NCBI GenBank assembly: GCA_036494815.1
Contig: DASXNV010000112.1
Coordinates: forward strand, 39,621-103,620
Length of the DNA stretch: 64,000 nucleotides
Reading direction: 5' to 3'
Origin: Poindextera sp036494815
GTDB lineage: Bacteria; Pseudomonadota; Alphaproteobacteria; Caulobacterales; Caulobacteraceae
Below, piece after piece: positions 37,786 to 46,629 of this stretch (its first letter is position 1; each line of letters begins with the position of its first letter). The notes below the pieces were generated by a model that was given only the letters and a program-made list of their open reading frames with translations, was not told the DNA's origin and searched no databases. A program made the position numbers and the translations under genes.

Positions 37786-37889
37786 GGCGGCCTCCCATTT
37801 GGGGGTTAGGCTCATTCTATCCATGGAATGCTCGCCCGAAACTTATGTTCCGTCAAGTCAAGCGCGCGTGTGGCTCGCGTTTATCCTGC

Positions 37890-38666
37890 TCAGCTCCCTT
37901 TAAACTCGGGCTTTCGCTTCTCGATGAAAGCGGCCATGCCTTCCTTCTGGTCGTCGAAGGCGAACAGCGAGTGGAACAGGCGCCGCTCCAGCATCACGCC
38001 TTGCGACAACGGTGTTTCATAGGCGGCGTTGACCATCTCCTTGGTCAGCTTGACCGCATTGGCTGACAGGCCGGCGATCTTCTTGGCGGCGACCATGGCA
38101 GTGCCGATCAGGTCTGCCACCGGCACCACGCGACTGACCAGGCCGCAGCGCTCGGCCTCCGCGGCGTCCATCATGCGGGCGGTCAGAATCATGTCCATGG
38201 CCTTGGACTTGCCGATGAACCGGGTCAGGCGCTGGGTGCCCCCGGCGCCGGGCGAGACGCCGAGATTGATCTCCGGCTGGCCGAATTTGGCGTTTTCCGC
38301 CGCGATGATGAAGTCGCACATCATGGCCATCTCGCAGCCGCCGCCCAGGGCGAAACCGGCCACCGCCGCGATCACCGGCTTGCGGCAGCGGGTAACCCGC
38401 TCCCAGTTGCGCGTGATGAAGTCCTCGCCATAGACCTCGGCATAGGATTTGGACGCCATTTCCTTGATGTCCGCGCCGGCGGCGAAGGCTTTTTCCGAGC
38501 CGGTGATGACGATACAGCCGATGGCGGCGTCGGCCTCGGCGGCGTCCAGCTCGGCGGTCAGCTCGTTCATTAACTGGTTGTTGAAGGCGTTCAGCGCCTC
38601 GGGGCGGTTCAGCCGGATCAGCCGCACGCCGTCATGGGTCTCGGTCAACAGGGTTTCATAGGCCAT
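37890..38666 (-). CDS. Enoyl-CoA hydratase of valine catabolism
   Basis: 258-residue crotonase. Oxyanion-hole segments AFAAGADIKEM and ALGGGCEMAMMCD, with catalytic Glu112 and Glu132 (GQPEINLGVSPGAGG). In this operon the expected job is hydration of methacrylyl-CoA to 3-hydroxyisobutyryl-CoA. The sequence is also typical of general short-chain enoyl-CoA hydratases (crotonase/PaaF). Last gene of the operon, 33 bp after mmsB. Confidence 0.93.
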   Translation of the reverse strand: MAYETLLTETHDGVRLIRLNRPEALNAFNNQLMNELTAELDAAEADAAIGCIVITGSEKAFAAGADIKEMASKSYAEVYGEDFITRNWERVTRCRKPVIAAVAGFALGGGCEMAMMCDFIIAAENAKFGQPEINLGVSPGAGGTQRLTRFIGKSKAMDMILTARMMDAAEAERCGLVSRVVPVADLIGTAMVAAKKIAGLSANAVKLTKEMVNAAYETPLSQGVMLERRLFHSLFAFDDQKEGMAAFIEKRKPEFKGS

Positions 38667-38699
38667 GTCTGGCGTTCCTTCGTTCGGGCGGATCTTGAT

Positions 38700-39596
38700 T
38701 CAGGCTAGGGTTTCGAGCTGGCCACGCAGCATCTGGATCACGGCGGAAAAGTCCTTGCCGCCGTGGCCCAATCGATCGAACAGGGCATAGAGGGCTTCAG
38801 CCTGGGCGCCCAGGGGCGTGGTGGCGCCGGCCTTGGCGGCGGCGTCCTGGGCCAGTTTCAGGTCCTTGAGCATCATGGCCGTGGCGAAACCACCGGCATA
38901 GCCGCGGTTCGAGGGCGCAGCCGGCACCGGACCCGGCACGGGGCAATAGTTGGTCACCGACCAGCACTGCCCGGACGACTTCGAGGCGATCTCGAAGAAG
39001 CGGTCGGCCTCCAGTCCGAGCTTTTCCGCCAGGGCGAAGGCCTCGCAGGTCCCCAGCATGGAGATGCCCAGAAGCATGTTGTTGCAGATCTTGGCGGCCT
39101 GCCCCGCCCCGCCGGCGCCGGCGTGGATCACCACCCGGGCCATGGGCTGCAGCGCCGCCTCGACCGCGGCGAAATCGGCCGCTTCGCAGCCGACCATGAA
39201 GGCCAGGGTTCCGGCGTCGGCCGCCGCCGTGCCGCCGGACACCGGGGCGTCGGCGAAGCGGAAGCCTGCCTCCACCGCCTGCTTGGCCACTGCGCGGGCG
39301 CTCTCCACATCGATGGTCGAGCAGTCGATCAGCAAGGCGCCTTTGGCCACGTTGGGCAGGATCTGCTCGCCGTAGACGGCGCGGACATGGGCGCCGGCGG
39401 GCAGCATGGTGATCACCACCTCGGCGTCCCTGACTGCTTCGGCCACTGAGGTCGCAGCATGGCATCCGGCCTCGACCGCACGCGCGACAGCGGCCTCGGA
39501 CAGGTCGAAGGCGGCGACGGCGTGCTGAGCCTTGGCCTGGTTGACGGCCATGCCGCCGCCCATATTGCCGAGGCCGATGAAGGCGATGCGGGTCAT
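38700..39596 (-). CDS. mmsB: 3-hydroxyisobutyrate dehydrogenase
   Basis: Oxidises 3-hydroxyisobutyrate to methylmalonate semialdehyde with NAD. 298 residues: Rossmann IAFIGLGNMGGGMA (4-17), DCSTID (91-96), DAPVSGG (116-122) and catalytic Lys169 in GAGQAAKICNN. The ATG overlaps the stop of the preceding hydrolase gene (ATGA). Confidence 0.95.
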   Translation of the reverse strand: MTRIAFIGLGNMGGGMAVNQAKAQHAVAAFDLSEAAVARAVEAGCHAATSVAEAVRDAEVVITMLPAGAHVRAVYGEQILPNVAKGALLIDCSTIDVESARAVAKQAVEAGFRFADAPVSGGTAAADAGTLAFMVGCEAADFAAVEAALQPMARVVIHAGAGGAGQAAKICNNMLLGISMLGTCEAFALAEKLGLEADRFFEIASKSSGQCWSVTNYCPVPGPVPAAPSNRGYAGGFATAMMLKDLKLAQDAAAKAGATTPLGAQAEALYALFDRLGHGGKDFSAVIQMLRGQLETLA

Positions 39597-40672
39597 TGAG
39601 CGGTCTCCGTCAAAGGGGTCCATTCCTGGTCGGCCGGCAGGGACGCGAAGATCCGATCCAGCTGAGCGTCGGTGACGCCTTCCAGCGTGGCCGGGTTCCA
39701 GCGCGGCGCATTGTCTTTGTCGACGATCACCGCCCGCACGCCCTCCAGGAAGTCATGCTTCTGAACCACCCGCGCGCCGATGCGGTATTCCATGGCCATG
39801 TTGTCGGCGAACGAGGCTGCCCGGGCGCCCAGCGCCAGCTGCCGCAAGGCGACCTTCATGGTCTGGGGCGACTTGGTGTGCAGGGTCTTGAGCTGGGCCA
39901 CGGCCCACTCGCCGCCGTCCGCCTCCAGCGCCGCGACAATGGCCTCGACCGATGGCTGGTCGAAGCACTTGTCGATCTGCACGCCATGGGCCGCGATCAG
40001 GCCCGCCCCCGGATCGCCGGCGAACTGAGCGAGCACCGAGTTGATCCGGTCAACGCCATCGCCCTCTCGCGGCGAGGCCAGCAAGGCCGCCTTGAATGCG
40101 TCGATCTGGGCGCTGGGCACAAAGTGAGTGGCGATGCCCAGGGCGATACAGTCCGCCGCCTTCAGCCGCGCCCCAGTCAAGGCCAGCCACAGGCCGGTGT
40201 GGCCCGGTAGGCGCGGCAGAAACCAGCCCCCGCCCACGTCCGGGAACAGGCCGATGCCGGTCTCGGGCATGGCGAAGGTCGTCCGCTCGGTGGCGATGCG
40301 ATAGCGGGCCGGCATGGTCAGGCCCACGCCGCCGCCCATGGTCACTCCGTCCATCACTGCGATCACCGGCTTGGGATAGGTGAACAGGAGGTGGTTGAGA
40401 CGGTATTCGGTGTGGAAGAATTCGCGCGCCTCCGCCCCGTCGCCTGCCCCGCTCTCGGCCAGCATGCGGATATCGCCGCCGGCGCAGAAGCCGCGTTCAC
40501 CGGAATGGTCGATCAGGATCGCCGCAACCGCGTCGTTTTTCCGCCACTCGAGCAACGCGTCGGTCATCAGCCGGCACATGTTGGTGGTCAGGGCATGCAG
40601 CGCCGCCGGGCGATTGAGGGTCAGGCGACTGACGCCGCTCTCGATCCGCGCCAAAACCTCAGGTTCACTCAT
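39593..40672 (-). CDS. 3-hydroxyisobutyryl-CoA hydrolase
   Basis: Releases CoA from 3-hydroxyisobutyryl-CoA. The 359 residues, about 100 longer than a hydratase, have the crotonase oxyanion motifs ERGFCAGGDIRML and MGGGVGLTM. The segment FAMPETGIGLFPDVGG is diagnostic for HIBCH-type hydrolases. Overlaps acdH upstream and mmsB downstream by 4 bp each. Confidence 0.94.
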   Translation of the reverse strand: MSEPEVLARIESGVSRLTLNRPAALHALTTNMCRLMTDALLEWRKNDAVAAILIDHSGERGFCAGGDIRMLAESGAGDGAEAREFFHTEYRLNHLLFTYPKPVIAVMDGVTMGGGVGLTMPARYRIATERTTFAMPETGIGLFPDVGGGWFLPRLPGHTGLWLALTGARLKAADCIALGIATHFVPSAQIDAFKAALLASPREGDGVDRINSVLAQFAGDPGAGLIAAHGVQIDKCFDQPSVEAIVAALEADGGEWAVAQLKTLHTKSPQTMKVALRQLALGARAASFADNMAMEYRIGARVVQKHDFLEGVRAVIVDKDNAPRWNPATLEGVTDAQLDRIFASLPADQEWTPLTETAQ

Positions 40673-41808
40673 CGCCGGAACATCTCCCGGGCGATGATCA
40701 CCCGCATGATTTCGTTGGTGCCTTCAAGGATCTGGTGGACGCGCAGGTCGCGCACGATGCGCTCCAAGGGATAGTCCTTCAGATAGCCATAGCCGCCGTG
40801 CAGCTGAAGGGCCTGGTTGGCGATGTCGAAGCCGGCGTCGGTGGCGAAGCGCTTGGCCATGGCGCAGTACTGGGTCGCGTCGGGGTGTTTCGCGTCCATC
40901 GCCGCCGCCCCGCGCCGGACCATCAGGCGGGCGGCTTCGAGTTCGGTGGCCATATCAGCCAGTTTGAACTGCAGGGCCTGGAATTCGCGCAAGGGCCGGC
41001 CGAACTGGTGGCGCGTCTCCAGGTGCGACTTGGCGCTGTCCAGGGCCAGGCTCGCCCCGCCCAGCGAACAGGCGGCGATGTTCAGGCGTCCGCCGTCCAG
41101 GCCCATCATGGCGAAGCGGAAGCCATCGCCCTCGTCGCCGACCCGGTTCTCCACGAGAACCCGGCAATTGTCGAAATTGACGATGGCGGTCGGCTGGCTG
41201 CGCCACCCCATCTTGCGCTCGTGAGCCCCGAAGTTGAGGCCCTCCGTTCCCTTCTCGACCACCAGGGTCGAGACGCCCTTGGCCCCGCCTTCGCCGGTGC
41301 GGACCATCACCACATAGATGTCGGAGACGCCGGCCCCGGAGATGAAGGCCTTGGATCCGTTGAGCACGTAATGATCGCCATCGCGCGTCGCCGTGGTGCG
41401 CAGAGAGGCCGCGTCCGAGCCTGAACCGGGCTCGGTCAGGCAGTAGGAGGCGATCAGCTCCATGGTCGTCAGGCGCGGCAGGTATTTTTGGCGCAGCGCT
41501 TCCGATCCGAACCGGTCGATCATCCACGAGGCCATGTTGTGGATCGACAGGAAGGCGGCTGTGGAGACGTCGCCATAAGACAGGGCCTCGAAGATCAGGG
41601 CCGCATCCAGTCGCCCCAGGCCCGAACCGCCCACGTCCTCGCGCACATAGATGCTGGCGAACCCCAGTTCGGCGGCCTTGCGCAGGGTGTCGACGGGGAA
41701 ATGCTCTTCCTCGTCCCAGCGGGCCGAGTGCGGCGCGAGCTCGGCGGCGGCGAAGCTTCGCGCCGCGTCCTGGATGGCGCGCTGGTCGTCGTTCAGGTCA
41801 AAGATCAT
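40669..41808 (-). CDS. acdH: Isobutyryl-CoA (acyl-CoA) dehydrogenase
   Basis: FAD enzyme oxidising isobutyryl-CoA to methacrylyl-CoA. 379 residues with the signatures YCLTEPGSGSDAASL and QLHGGYGYLKDYPLER. The catalytic Glu is at about 362 in LEGTNEIMR, the C-terminal position shared by isobutyryl- and short-chain acyl-CoA dehydrogenases. The substrate is taken from operon context. The mmsA stop is 80 bp upstream. Confidence 0.92.
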   Translation of the reverse strand: MIFDLNDDQRAIQDAARSFAAAELAPHSARWDEEEHFPVDTLRKAAELGFASIYVREDVGGSGLGRLDAALIFEALSYGDVSTAAFLSIHNMASWMIDRFGSEALRQKYLPRLTTMELIASYCLTEPGSGSDAASLRTTATRDGDHYVLNGSKAFISGAGVSDIYVVMVRTGEGGAKGVSTLVVEKGTEGLNFGAHERKMGWRSQPTAIVNFDNCRVLVENRVGDEGDGFRFAMMGLDGGRLNIAACSLGGASLALDSAKSHLETRHQFGRPLREFQALQFKLADMATELEAARLMVRRGAAAMDAKHPDATQYCAMAKRFATDAGFDIANQALQLHGGYGYLKDYPLERIVRDLRVHQILEGTNEIMRVIIAREMFRR

Positions 41809-41888
41809 CGCCGTTTCCTGTCGCGCTCTCGATGACGATTGGGGCCGCCGCAGCGCCCTACAAAGACTCCGCAGCGGCAGCCTACTCG

Positions 41889-43385
41889 CTATTTCATCGT
41901 CGGGATCACGAAGGCCGAATCCTCGGTCATCCCTTCGGGCCAGCGCGCGGTGACGGTCTTGACCTTGGTGTAGAACTTGACCCCCTCCATGCCGTGCTGG
42001 TTGGTGTCGCCAAAGGCCGAGCGTTTCCAGCCGCCAAAGGTGTGATAGGCTACCGGCACGGGGATCGGCACATTGATACCGACCATGCCCACGTCCACCC
42101 GGCTGGCGAATTCCCGGGCGGCGCGGCCGTTGCGGGTGAAGATGGCTACGCCGTTGCCGTATTGGTGCTTGGACGGCAGGCTCACGGCCTCCTCGAAGCT
42201 GTCGGCGCGCATGATCTGCAGCACTGGACCGAAGATCTCCTCATGGTAGGTCCTCATGCCCGGCTTGACGCCGTCGAACAGGCTCGGGCCGATGAAGAAG
42301 CCCTTCTCATAGCCCTGCAGGCTGAAATCGCGGCCGTCGACCACCAGCTCCGCGCCCTCATCGACCCCGATTTGGATATAGTCGGCGATCTTCTGGCGGT
42401 GGGCGGCCGAGACCACCGGCCCGTACTGGGCTTCTGCGTCGTTGCTGACCCCGACCTTCAAGGTGGCGATCTCGGCGATCATGCGCTCGCGCAGTTCGTC
42501 GGCGGTCTTCTTGCCCACAGGCACCACCACCGGCAGCGCCATGCAACGCTCGCCGGCCGAGCCAAAGGCGGCGCCTGAGATGTCCTTGACTACCTGGTCC
42601 ATGTCGGCGTCAGGCAGGATGATGCCGTGGTTCTTGGCCCCGCCCATGGCCTGGACGCGCTTTCCGTTGGCGGCGCCCGTCGCGTAGATGTACTGGGCGA
42701 TATCAGACGAGCCGACGAAGCTGACCGCCTTGATCGCCGGGTGATGTAGGATGGCGTCGACCGCCGCCTTGTCGCCGTGCACCACGTTGAGCACGCCGGC
42801 CGGGCCCCCCGCTTCCATGAACAGCTCGCCCAGGCGCACCGGCACGCTGGGGTCGCGCTCAGAGGGCTTGAGGATGAAGGTGTTGCCCACCGCGATGGCG
42901 ATGCCGAACATCCACATGGGGATCATGGCCGGGAAGTTGAATGGCGTGATGCCGGCCACCACGCCCAGGGGTTGGCGCATGGAATAGACGTCGATTCCGG
43001 GGCCGGCGCCCTCGGTATATTCGCCCTTCAGGGCGTGGGGGATGCCGCAGGCGAACTCGATCACCTCCAGGCCGCGCTGGATGTCGCCCTTACTGTCGGC
43101 GATCACCTTGCCGTGCTCGGACGAGAGCAGCTCGGCCAGCTCGTTCATATTGGCTTCGATCAGGCGCTTGAATTCGAACATCACCCGCGCGCGGCGCTGG
43201 GGGTTGGTGGCGGCCCAGATCGGCTGGGCGGTCAGGGCGGATTTGACCGCGCGATCCAGGTCCGCCTCGCTGGACAGGCCAACCTTGGCCTGCACTTCGC
43301 CGGTATTGGGATTGAAGACATCGCCGAAGCGGCCCGACGTGGATTCGAACGGCGCACCGTTCACGAAATTGACGATCTGACGCAT
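41889..43385 (-). CDS. mmsA: CoA-acylating methylmalonate-semialdehyde dehydrogenase
   Basis: Converts methylmalonate semialdehyde to propionyl-CoA, ending valine catabolism. 498-residue aldehyde dehydrogenase: TPFNFPAMIPMWM, FVGSSDIAQYIY, MGGAKNHGIILPDAD and catalytic Cys281 in AGERCMAL. The CoA-dependent subgroup is indicated by its close match to MmsA. The ATG at 43385 has GAGGAA six bases upstream. First gene of the operon. Confidence 0.96.
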   Translation of the reverse strand: MRQIVNFVNGAPFESTSGRFGDVFNPNTGEVQAKVGLSSEADLDRAVKSALTAQPIWAATNPQRRARVMFEFKRLIEANMNELAELLSSEHGKVIADSKGDIQRGLEVIEFACGIPHALKGEYTEGAGPGIDVYSMRQPLGVVAGITPFNFPAMIPMWMFGIAIAVGNTFILKPSERDPSVPVRLGELFMEAGGPAGVLNVVHGDKAAVDAILHHPAIKAVSFVGSSDIAQYIYATGAANGKRVQAMGGAKNHGIILPDADMDQVVKDISGAAFGSAGERCMALPVVVPVGKKTADELRERMIAEIATLKVGVSNDAEAQYGPVVSAAHRQKIADYIQIGVDEGAELVVDGRDFSLQGYEKGFFIGPSLFDGVKPGMRTYHEEIFGPVLQIMRADSFEEAVSLPSKHQYGNGVAIFTRNGRAAREFASRVDVGMVGINVPIPVPVAYHTFGGWKRSAFGDTNQHGMEGVKFYTKVKTVTARWPEGMTEDSAFVIPTMK

Positions 43386-43489
43386 GGCGGTTTCCTCGGC
43401 GTTTCGGCCGTGGGGTAGCACTGGCGCGGGCGGCCCGCTAATGCATAATTGCGGGGTGGATTACGCAGATTTGCAGACCATCCAAATCT

Positions 43490-43602
43490 CCGCTCACCCC
43501 GGCGAATGCCGGGGCCAAGATCATATGGCGCTGATGGAAAGGGGCTAACCCGCTTCCAGCTCTACTTTGGATCTGGTTCCCGGCATTCGCCAGGATGAGC
43601 GG
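43490..43602. repeat. Imperfect inverted-repeat intergenic element (copy 1)
   Basis: Two 33-base arms, 43490-43522 and 43570-43602, are reverse complements apart from about six positions. Each holds a small inner palindrome (CCCCGGCGAATGCCGGGG in the left arm). The spacer is 47 bases. It lies between mmsA and the divergent LysR gene. Similar elements occur at 53834 and 63715. Confidence 0.75.
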
Positions 43603-43626
43603 TGGTGGAGGTGTTGGGACAGCCAT

Positions 43627-44505
43627 ATGTACGACTGGGACGATCTAAAAGTCTTCGTGGCCGCGGCTCGCGCCGGTTCGCAAACCGCGGCGGCGCGCCG
43701 CCTGGGCATTGATGCGGCGACCGTAGGCCGGCGCGTCGCCCGCCTGGAAAGCTCGCTGCGCTCCACCCTGTTCATCCGCTCGGCCCAGGGACTGGAGTTG
43801 ACCGCGTCCGGCGCGCGGCTATTCGAGATCGGCCTCAACGCCGAGGCCGCCATGGCCGCCGTGGCTCAGATCGGCGAAAGCGACGTGGTCGGCGGCACGG
43901 TGCGCATCAGCGCGGCCGAAGGCTTCGGCACAGCCGTCCTGGCCCCCGCCCTGCCCGCCTTTCATCGGCAAAGGCCCAATCTGCGCATCGAACTGGCCGC
44001 CCATGCCGGCTTCCTCTCGCCCACCCGGCGAGAGGTCGACATGGCCATCACCCTCGACACACCCACCGATGCGCGCCTGCTGATCGAGCCCCTTACCGAC
44101 TATCAGCTGGCCCTCTACGCCGCCCCCGACTACCTGGCGCGCGCCGGAACTCCCGCCTCGATCGTCGACCTGCACCGCTTCGACCTCGTGGGCTATGTGG
44201 ACGACCTGATCTTCGCCGCCGCGTTGAAATACCTCGAAGAGCTGGACTCGGACCTGCGCCCCACCCTGTCCAGCTCCTCCATCCGCGCCCAGCAGCAGAT
44301 CATCACCGCCGGCGGCGGGGTCGGCGTCCTGCCCTGCTTTATGGCCGAGGGCCTGACCCGGGTTCTCTCCGACCAGGTGCTGCTGACCCGGCGGTTCTGG
44401 ATGAGCGCGCATCGCGAGCTGTCGAACACAGCGCGGCTGAAGACCCTGCGCGACTGGCTGAGGCGGTTGGTGGCCGAACAGAGGGGGGTGTTGTCGCCGT
44501 TCTAG
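43627..44505 (+). CDS. LysR-family transcriptional regulator
   Basis: 292 residues: winged helix-turn-helix at about 3-60 (ARAGSQTAAARRLGIDAATVGRR), then a substrate-binding domain. The ATG at 43627 (MYDWDDLKVF) fits the family N-terminus. It is divergent from the valine operon across a 241-bp region containing an inverted-repeat element. Regulation of mms genes by it is possible but unproven; Pseudomonas uses an AraC-type regulator. Confidence 0.92.
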   Translation: MYDWDDLKVFVAAARAGSQTAAARRLGIDAATVGRRVARLESSLRSTLFIRSAQGLELTASGARLFEIGLNAEAAMAAVAQIGESDVVGGTVRISAAEGFGTAVLAPALPAFHRQRPNLRIELAAHAGFLSPTRREVDMAITLDTPTDARLLIEPLTDYQLALYAAPDYLARAGTPASIVDLHRFDLVGYVDDLIFAAALKYLEELDSDLRPTLSSSSIRAQQQIITAGGGVGVLPCFMAEGLTRVLSDQVLLTRRFWMSAHRELSNTARLKTLRDWLRRLVAEQRGVLSPF

Positions 44506-44604
44506 TTTTTCAGCGGTTGCGAACTCGTCTAGGCATGTCGCAATCCCTCTTGCGCCGTCCCGCCCAATCGGCAGAACCGTAGCCGCAAGACCAGAGGATC
44601 CCGC

Positions 44605-46140
44605 TTGACCACCGCCCCCACGCCCGAACTGCCGGTCAACCGCGTGATGATCACCGTCTCGGTGATGCTGGCCACGATCATGACCGCCCTGGACATCACC
44701 ATCGCCAATGTGGCGCTGCCGCACATAGCCGGGTCGGTGAGCGCCTCGGCCGACCAGATCACCTGGGTCCTGACCTCCTACATCGTCGCTTCGGCGATCA
44801 TGACCCCCATGAGCGGATGGCTGGCGGCGCGGCTGGGCCGCAAGCAGGTATTCGTGCTGTCGATCATCGGCTTCACCGTCGCCTCGGCCCTGTGCGGCGC
44901 CGCCCAGAGCCTGGGCCAGATCGTGCTGTTCCGCATCCTGCAGGGCCTGTTCGGAGCGGCCATGGGCCCCCTGTCTCAGGCGGTCATGCTTGACACCTTT
45001 CCCGCCGCCCAGCGCGGGCCGGCCATGGCCATCTGGGGCGTGGGCGTGATGGTGGCTCCCATCGTCGGGCCGGTGCTGGGCGGCTGGCTGACCGACGATT
45101 TCAGCTGGCGGTGGGTGTTCTATATCAACCTGCCGATCGGCGTCCTTTGCCTGCTGGGCGTAGTGGGCTTCATCCACGACGCCGAGACGCCATCCAAGCC
45201 CCGTTTCGACATCATGGGCTTTTCCCTGCTCAGCATCATGCTGGCGTCGCTGCAGCTGTTCCTCGATCGGGGGCAGAACAACGACTGGTTCAATTCGGTT
45301 GAGACCCAGATCGAGGCGACCACCGCCGCCCTGACCCTGTTCCTGTTCATGGTCCACACCCTGACCGCCGATCAGCCATTTCTACCCAAGGCCCTGTTCA
45401 GCGACCGCAATTTCGTCACCGCCTCGCTAATGAGCCTGGTGGTGGGGATGCTGGTGTTTTCAGTGCTGGCCCTGCTGCCGCCGTTGGCCGAGACCCTGCT
45501 GGGCTATCCCGTCATCACCACGGGCCTGGTCATGGCCCCGCGCGGATTCGGCGGCCTGATCTCGATGCTGGCGGTCGGCCAGCTGGTCAACCGCTTCGAC
45601 AGCCGGGTGCTGATCGCGACGGGCTTCGCCTTCTTCGCCGCGTCCTTCTTCATGATGAGCCATTTCTCACTGCAGATGAACGCCTTCGCCATCGCCTTCA
45701 CCGGACTGATCCAGGGCCTGGGCACGGGCCTGGTGTTCATGCCCATGACCATCCTGGCCTTCGCCACCCTGGATCCCCGCCTGCGCGCCGACGGCGCCGG
45801 GGCCTTCGCCCTGGTGAGGAACCTGGGCCAGAGCGTCGGAGTCTCGATCATGCAGGCCCTGTTCGTGCGCAATTCCGACGTGGTCCACGCCCGCCTGACC
45901 GAGACCGTGCGGCCGGACAATCCCCTTATGCGCGCACCCTGGCTGCGCGCACCGTTCAGTCTCAACAATCCCCTTGGGCTGGCGGCGCTGGAGGGCGAAA
46001 TCAGCCGCCAGGCGGCCATGGTCGCCTATGTGGACGTGTTCAGGATGATGTTCGTGGCCACGGCGGTGCTGATCCCCACAGTGCTGCTGCTGCGAAAGCC
46101 GAGCTTGGGCGCGGCGGTGCAGATGGAGATTTCGGAGTGA
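44605..46140 (+). CDS. MFS multidrug exporter, DHA2 (EmrB/QacA) family
   Basis: 511 residues with about 14 transmembrane helices. Motif A GWLAARLGRKQVF, motif C GVMVAPIVGPVLGGWLTD and the N-terminal TALDITIANVALPHI mark a drug:H+ antiporter of the 14-helix class. The start is taken as TTG with GAGG seven bases upstream; the first ATG in frame (44647) would cut into helix 1. No EmrA-type adaptor is present. The GNAT gene follows after 7 bp. Confidence 0.92.
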   Translation: MTTAPTPELPVNRVMITVSVMLATIMTALDITIANVALPHIAGSVSASADQITWVLTSYIVASAIMTPMSGWLAARLGRKQVFVLSIIGFTVASALCGAAQSLGQIVLFRILQGLFGAAMGPLSQAVMLDTFPAAQRGPAMAIWGVGVMVAPIVGPVLGGWLTDDFSWRWVFYINLPIGVLCLLGVVGFIHDAETPSKPRFDIMGFSLLSIMLASLQLFLDRGQNNDWFNSVETQIEATTAALTLFLFMVHTLTADQPFLPKALFSDRNFVTASLMSLVVGMLVFSVLALLPPLAETLLGYPVITTGLVMAPRGFGGLISMLAVGQLVNRFDSRVLIATGFAFFAASFFMMSHFSLQMNAFAIAFTGLIQGLGTGLVFMPMTILAFATLDPRLRADGAGAFALVRNLGQSVGVSIMQALFVRNSDVVHARLTETVRPDNPLMRAPWLRAPFSLNNPLGLAALEGEISRQAAMVAYVDVFRMMFVATAVLIPTVLLLRKPSLGAAVQMEISE

Positions 46141-46147
46141 TCAGGAC

Positions 46148-46618
46148 ATGGCCGCGATTAGGGACGGCGATGTGATGGTGGTGCGAGCAGCCGCTTCTGC
46201 CGATGAAACGGGCCTCAAAGCCTGTGTCCAAGAGACGCTCGAAGCGACCTACGCAGGACTCTGGCGATTGGACCCAATAACTCAGTGGGACGATGACAAC
46301 TGGCCGGCCGCGCAAGTCGCCTGCATCGCTCACAAAATTGTCGGCGTTGGACTATCCCTCGAAGACGTCGTGAGCGATCTCTGGGTGCATCCATCCGCCC
46401 AAAGCAAAGGCGTCGGAACGGCTCTCCTGGCCGAATTGGAGCGAGAAGTTTCGGCGCGTGGGTATCAGACTGCGCGTCTGCGCTGCCTTGAGCCCAACAC
46501 AAAAGCCCGCGCCTTCTATGCGTCGAAATGATGGGTCGAGGTCCGTACCTATCCGCATGAAACCATCCCCGTGAATACGGTTTACATGTCGAAAGCGCTC
46601 ATCGCGGATGCAACCTAA
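46148..46618 (+). pseudogene. GNAT N-acetyltransferase with internal TGA
   Basis: The acetyl-CoA site QSKGVGTALL and the C-terminal NTKARAFYASK are typical GNAT. Reading then meets TGA at 46529-46531. The same frame continues WVEVRTYPHETIPVNTVYMSKAL to a TAA at 46618. Family members have Gly at the interrupted place (FYxxxGW), so a GGA to TGA change explains it. The short product would lose the last beta strand. Codon use is less GC-biased than in its neighbours, hinting at acquisition. Confidence 0.85.
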
Positions 46619-46629
46619 AGGGTTTCCCC

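Noticed and set aside
43819..45357. 512-codon open frame on the minus strand across the LysR and MFS genes
   Set aside because: Low-complexity Gly/Gln/His-rich translation typical of antisense frames in GC-rich DNA; both plus-strand genes have clear family motifs.
46529..46531. TGA in the GNAT gene as a selenocysteine codon
   Set aside because: The position is Gly in the family and no SECIS-like hairpin follows; a nonsense change is simpler.
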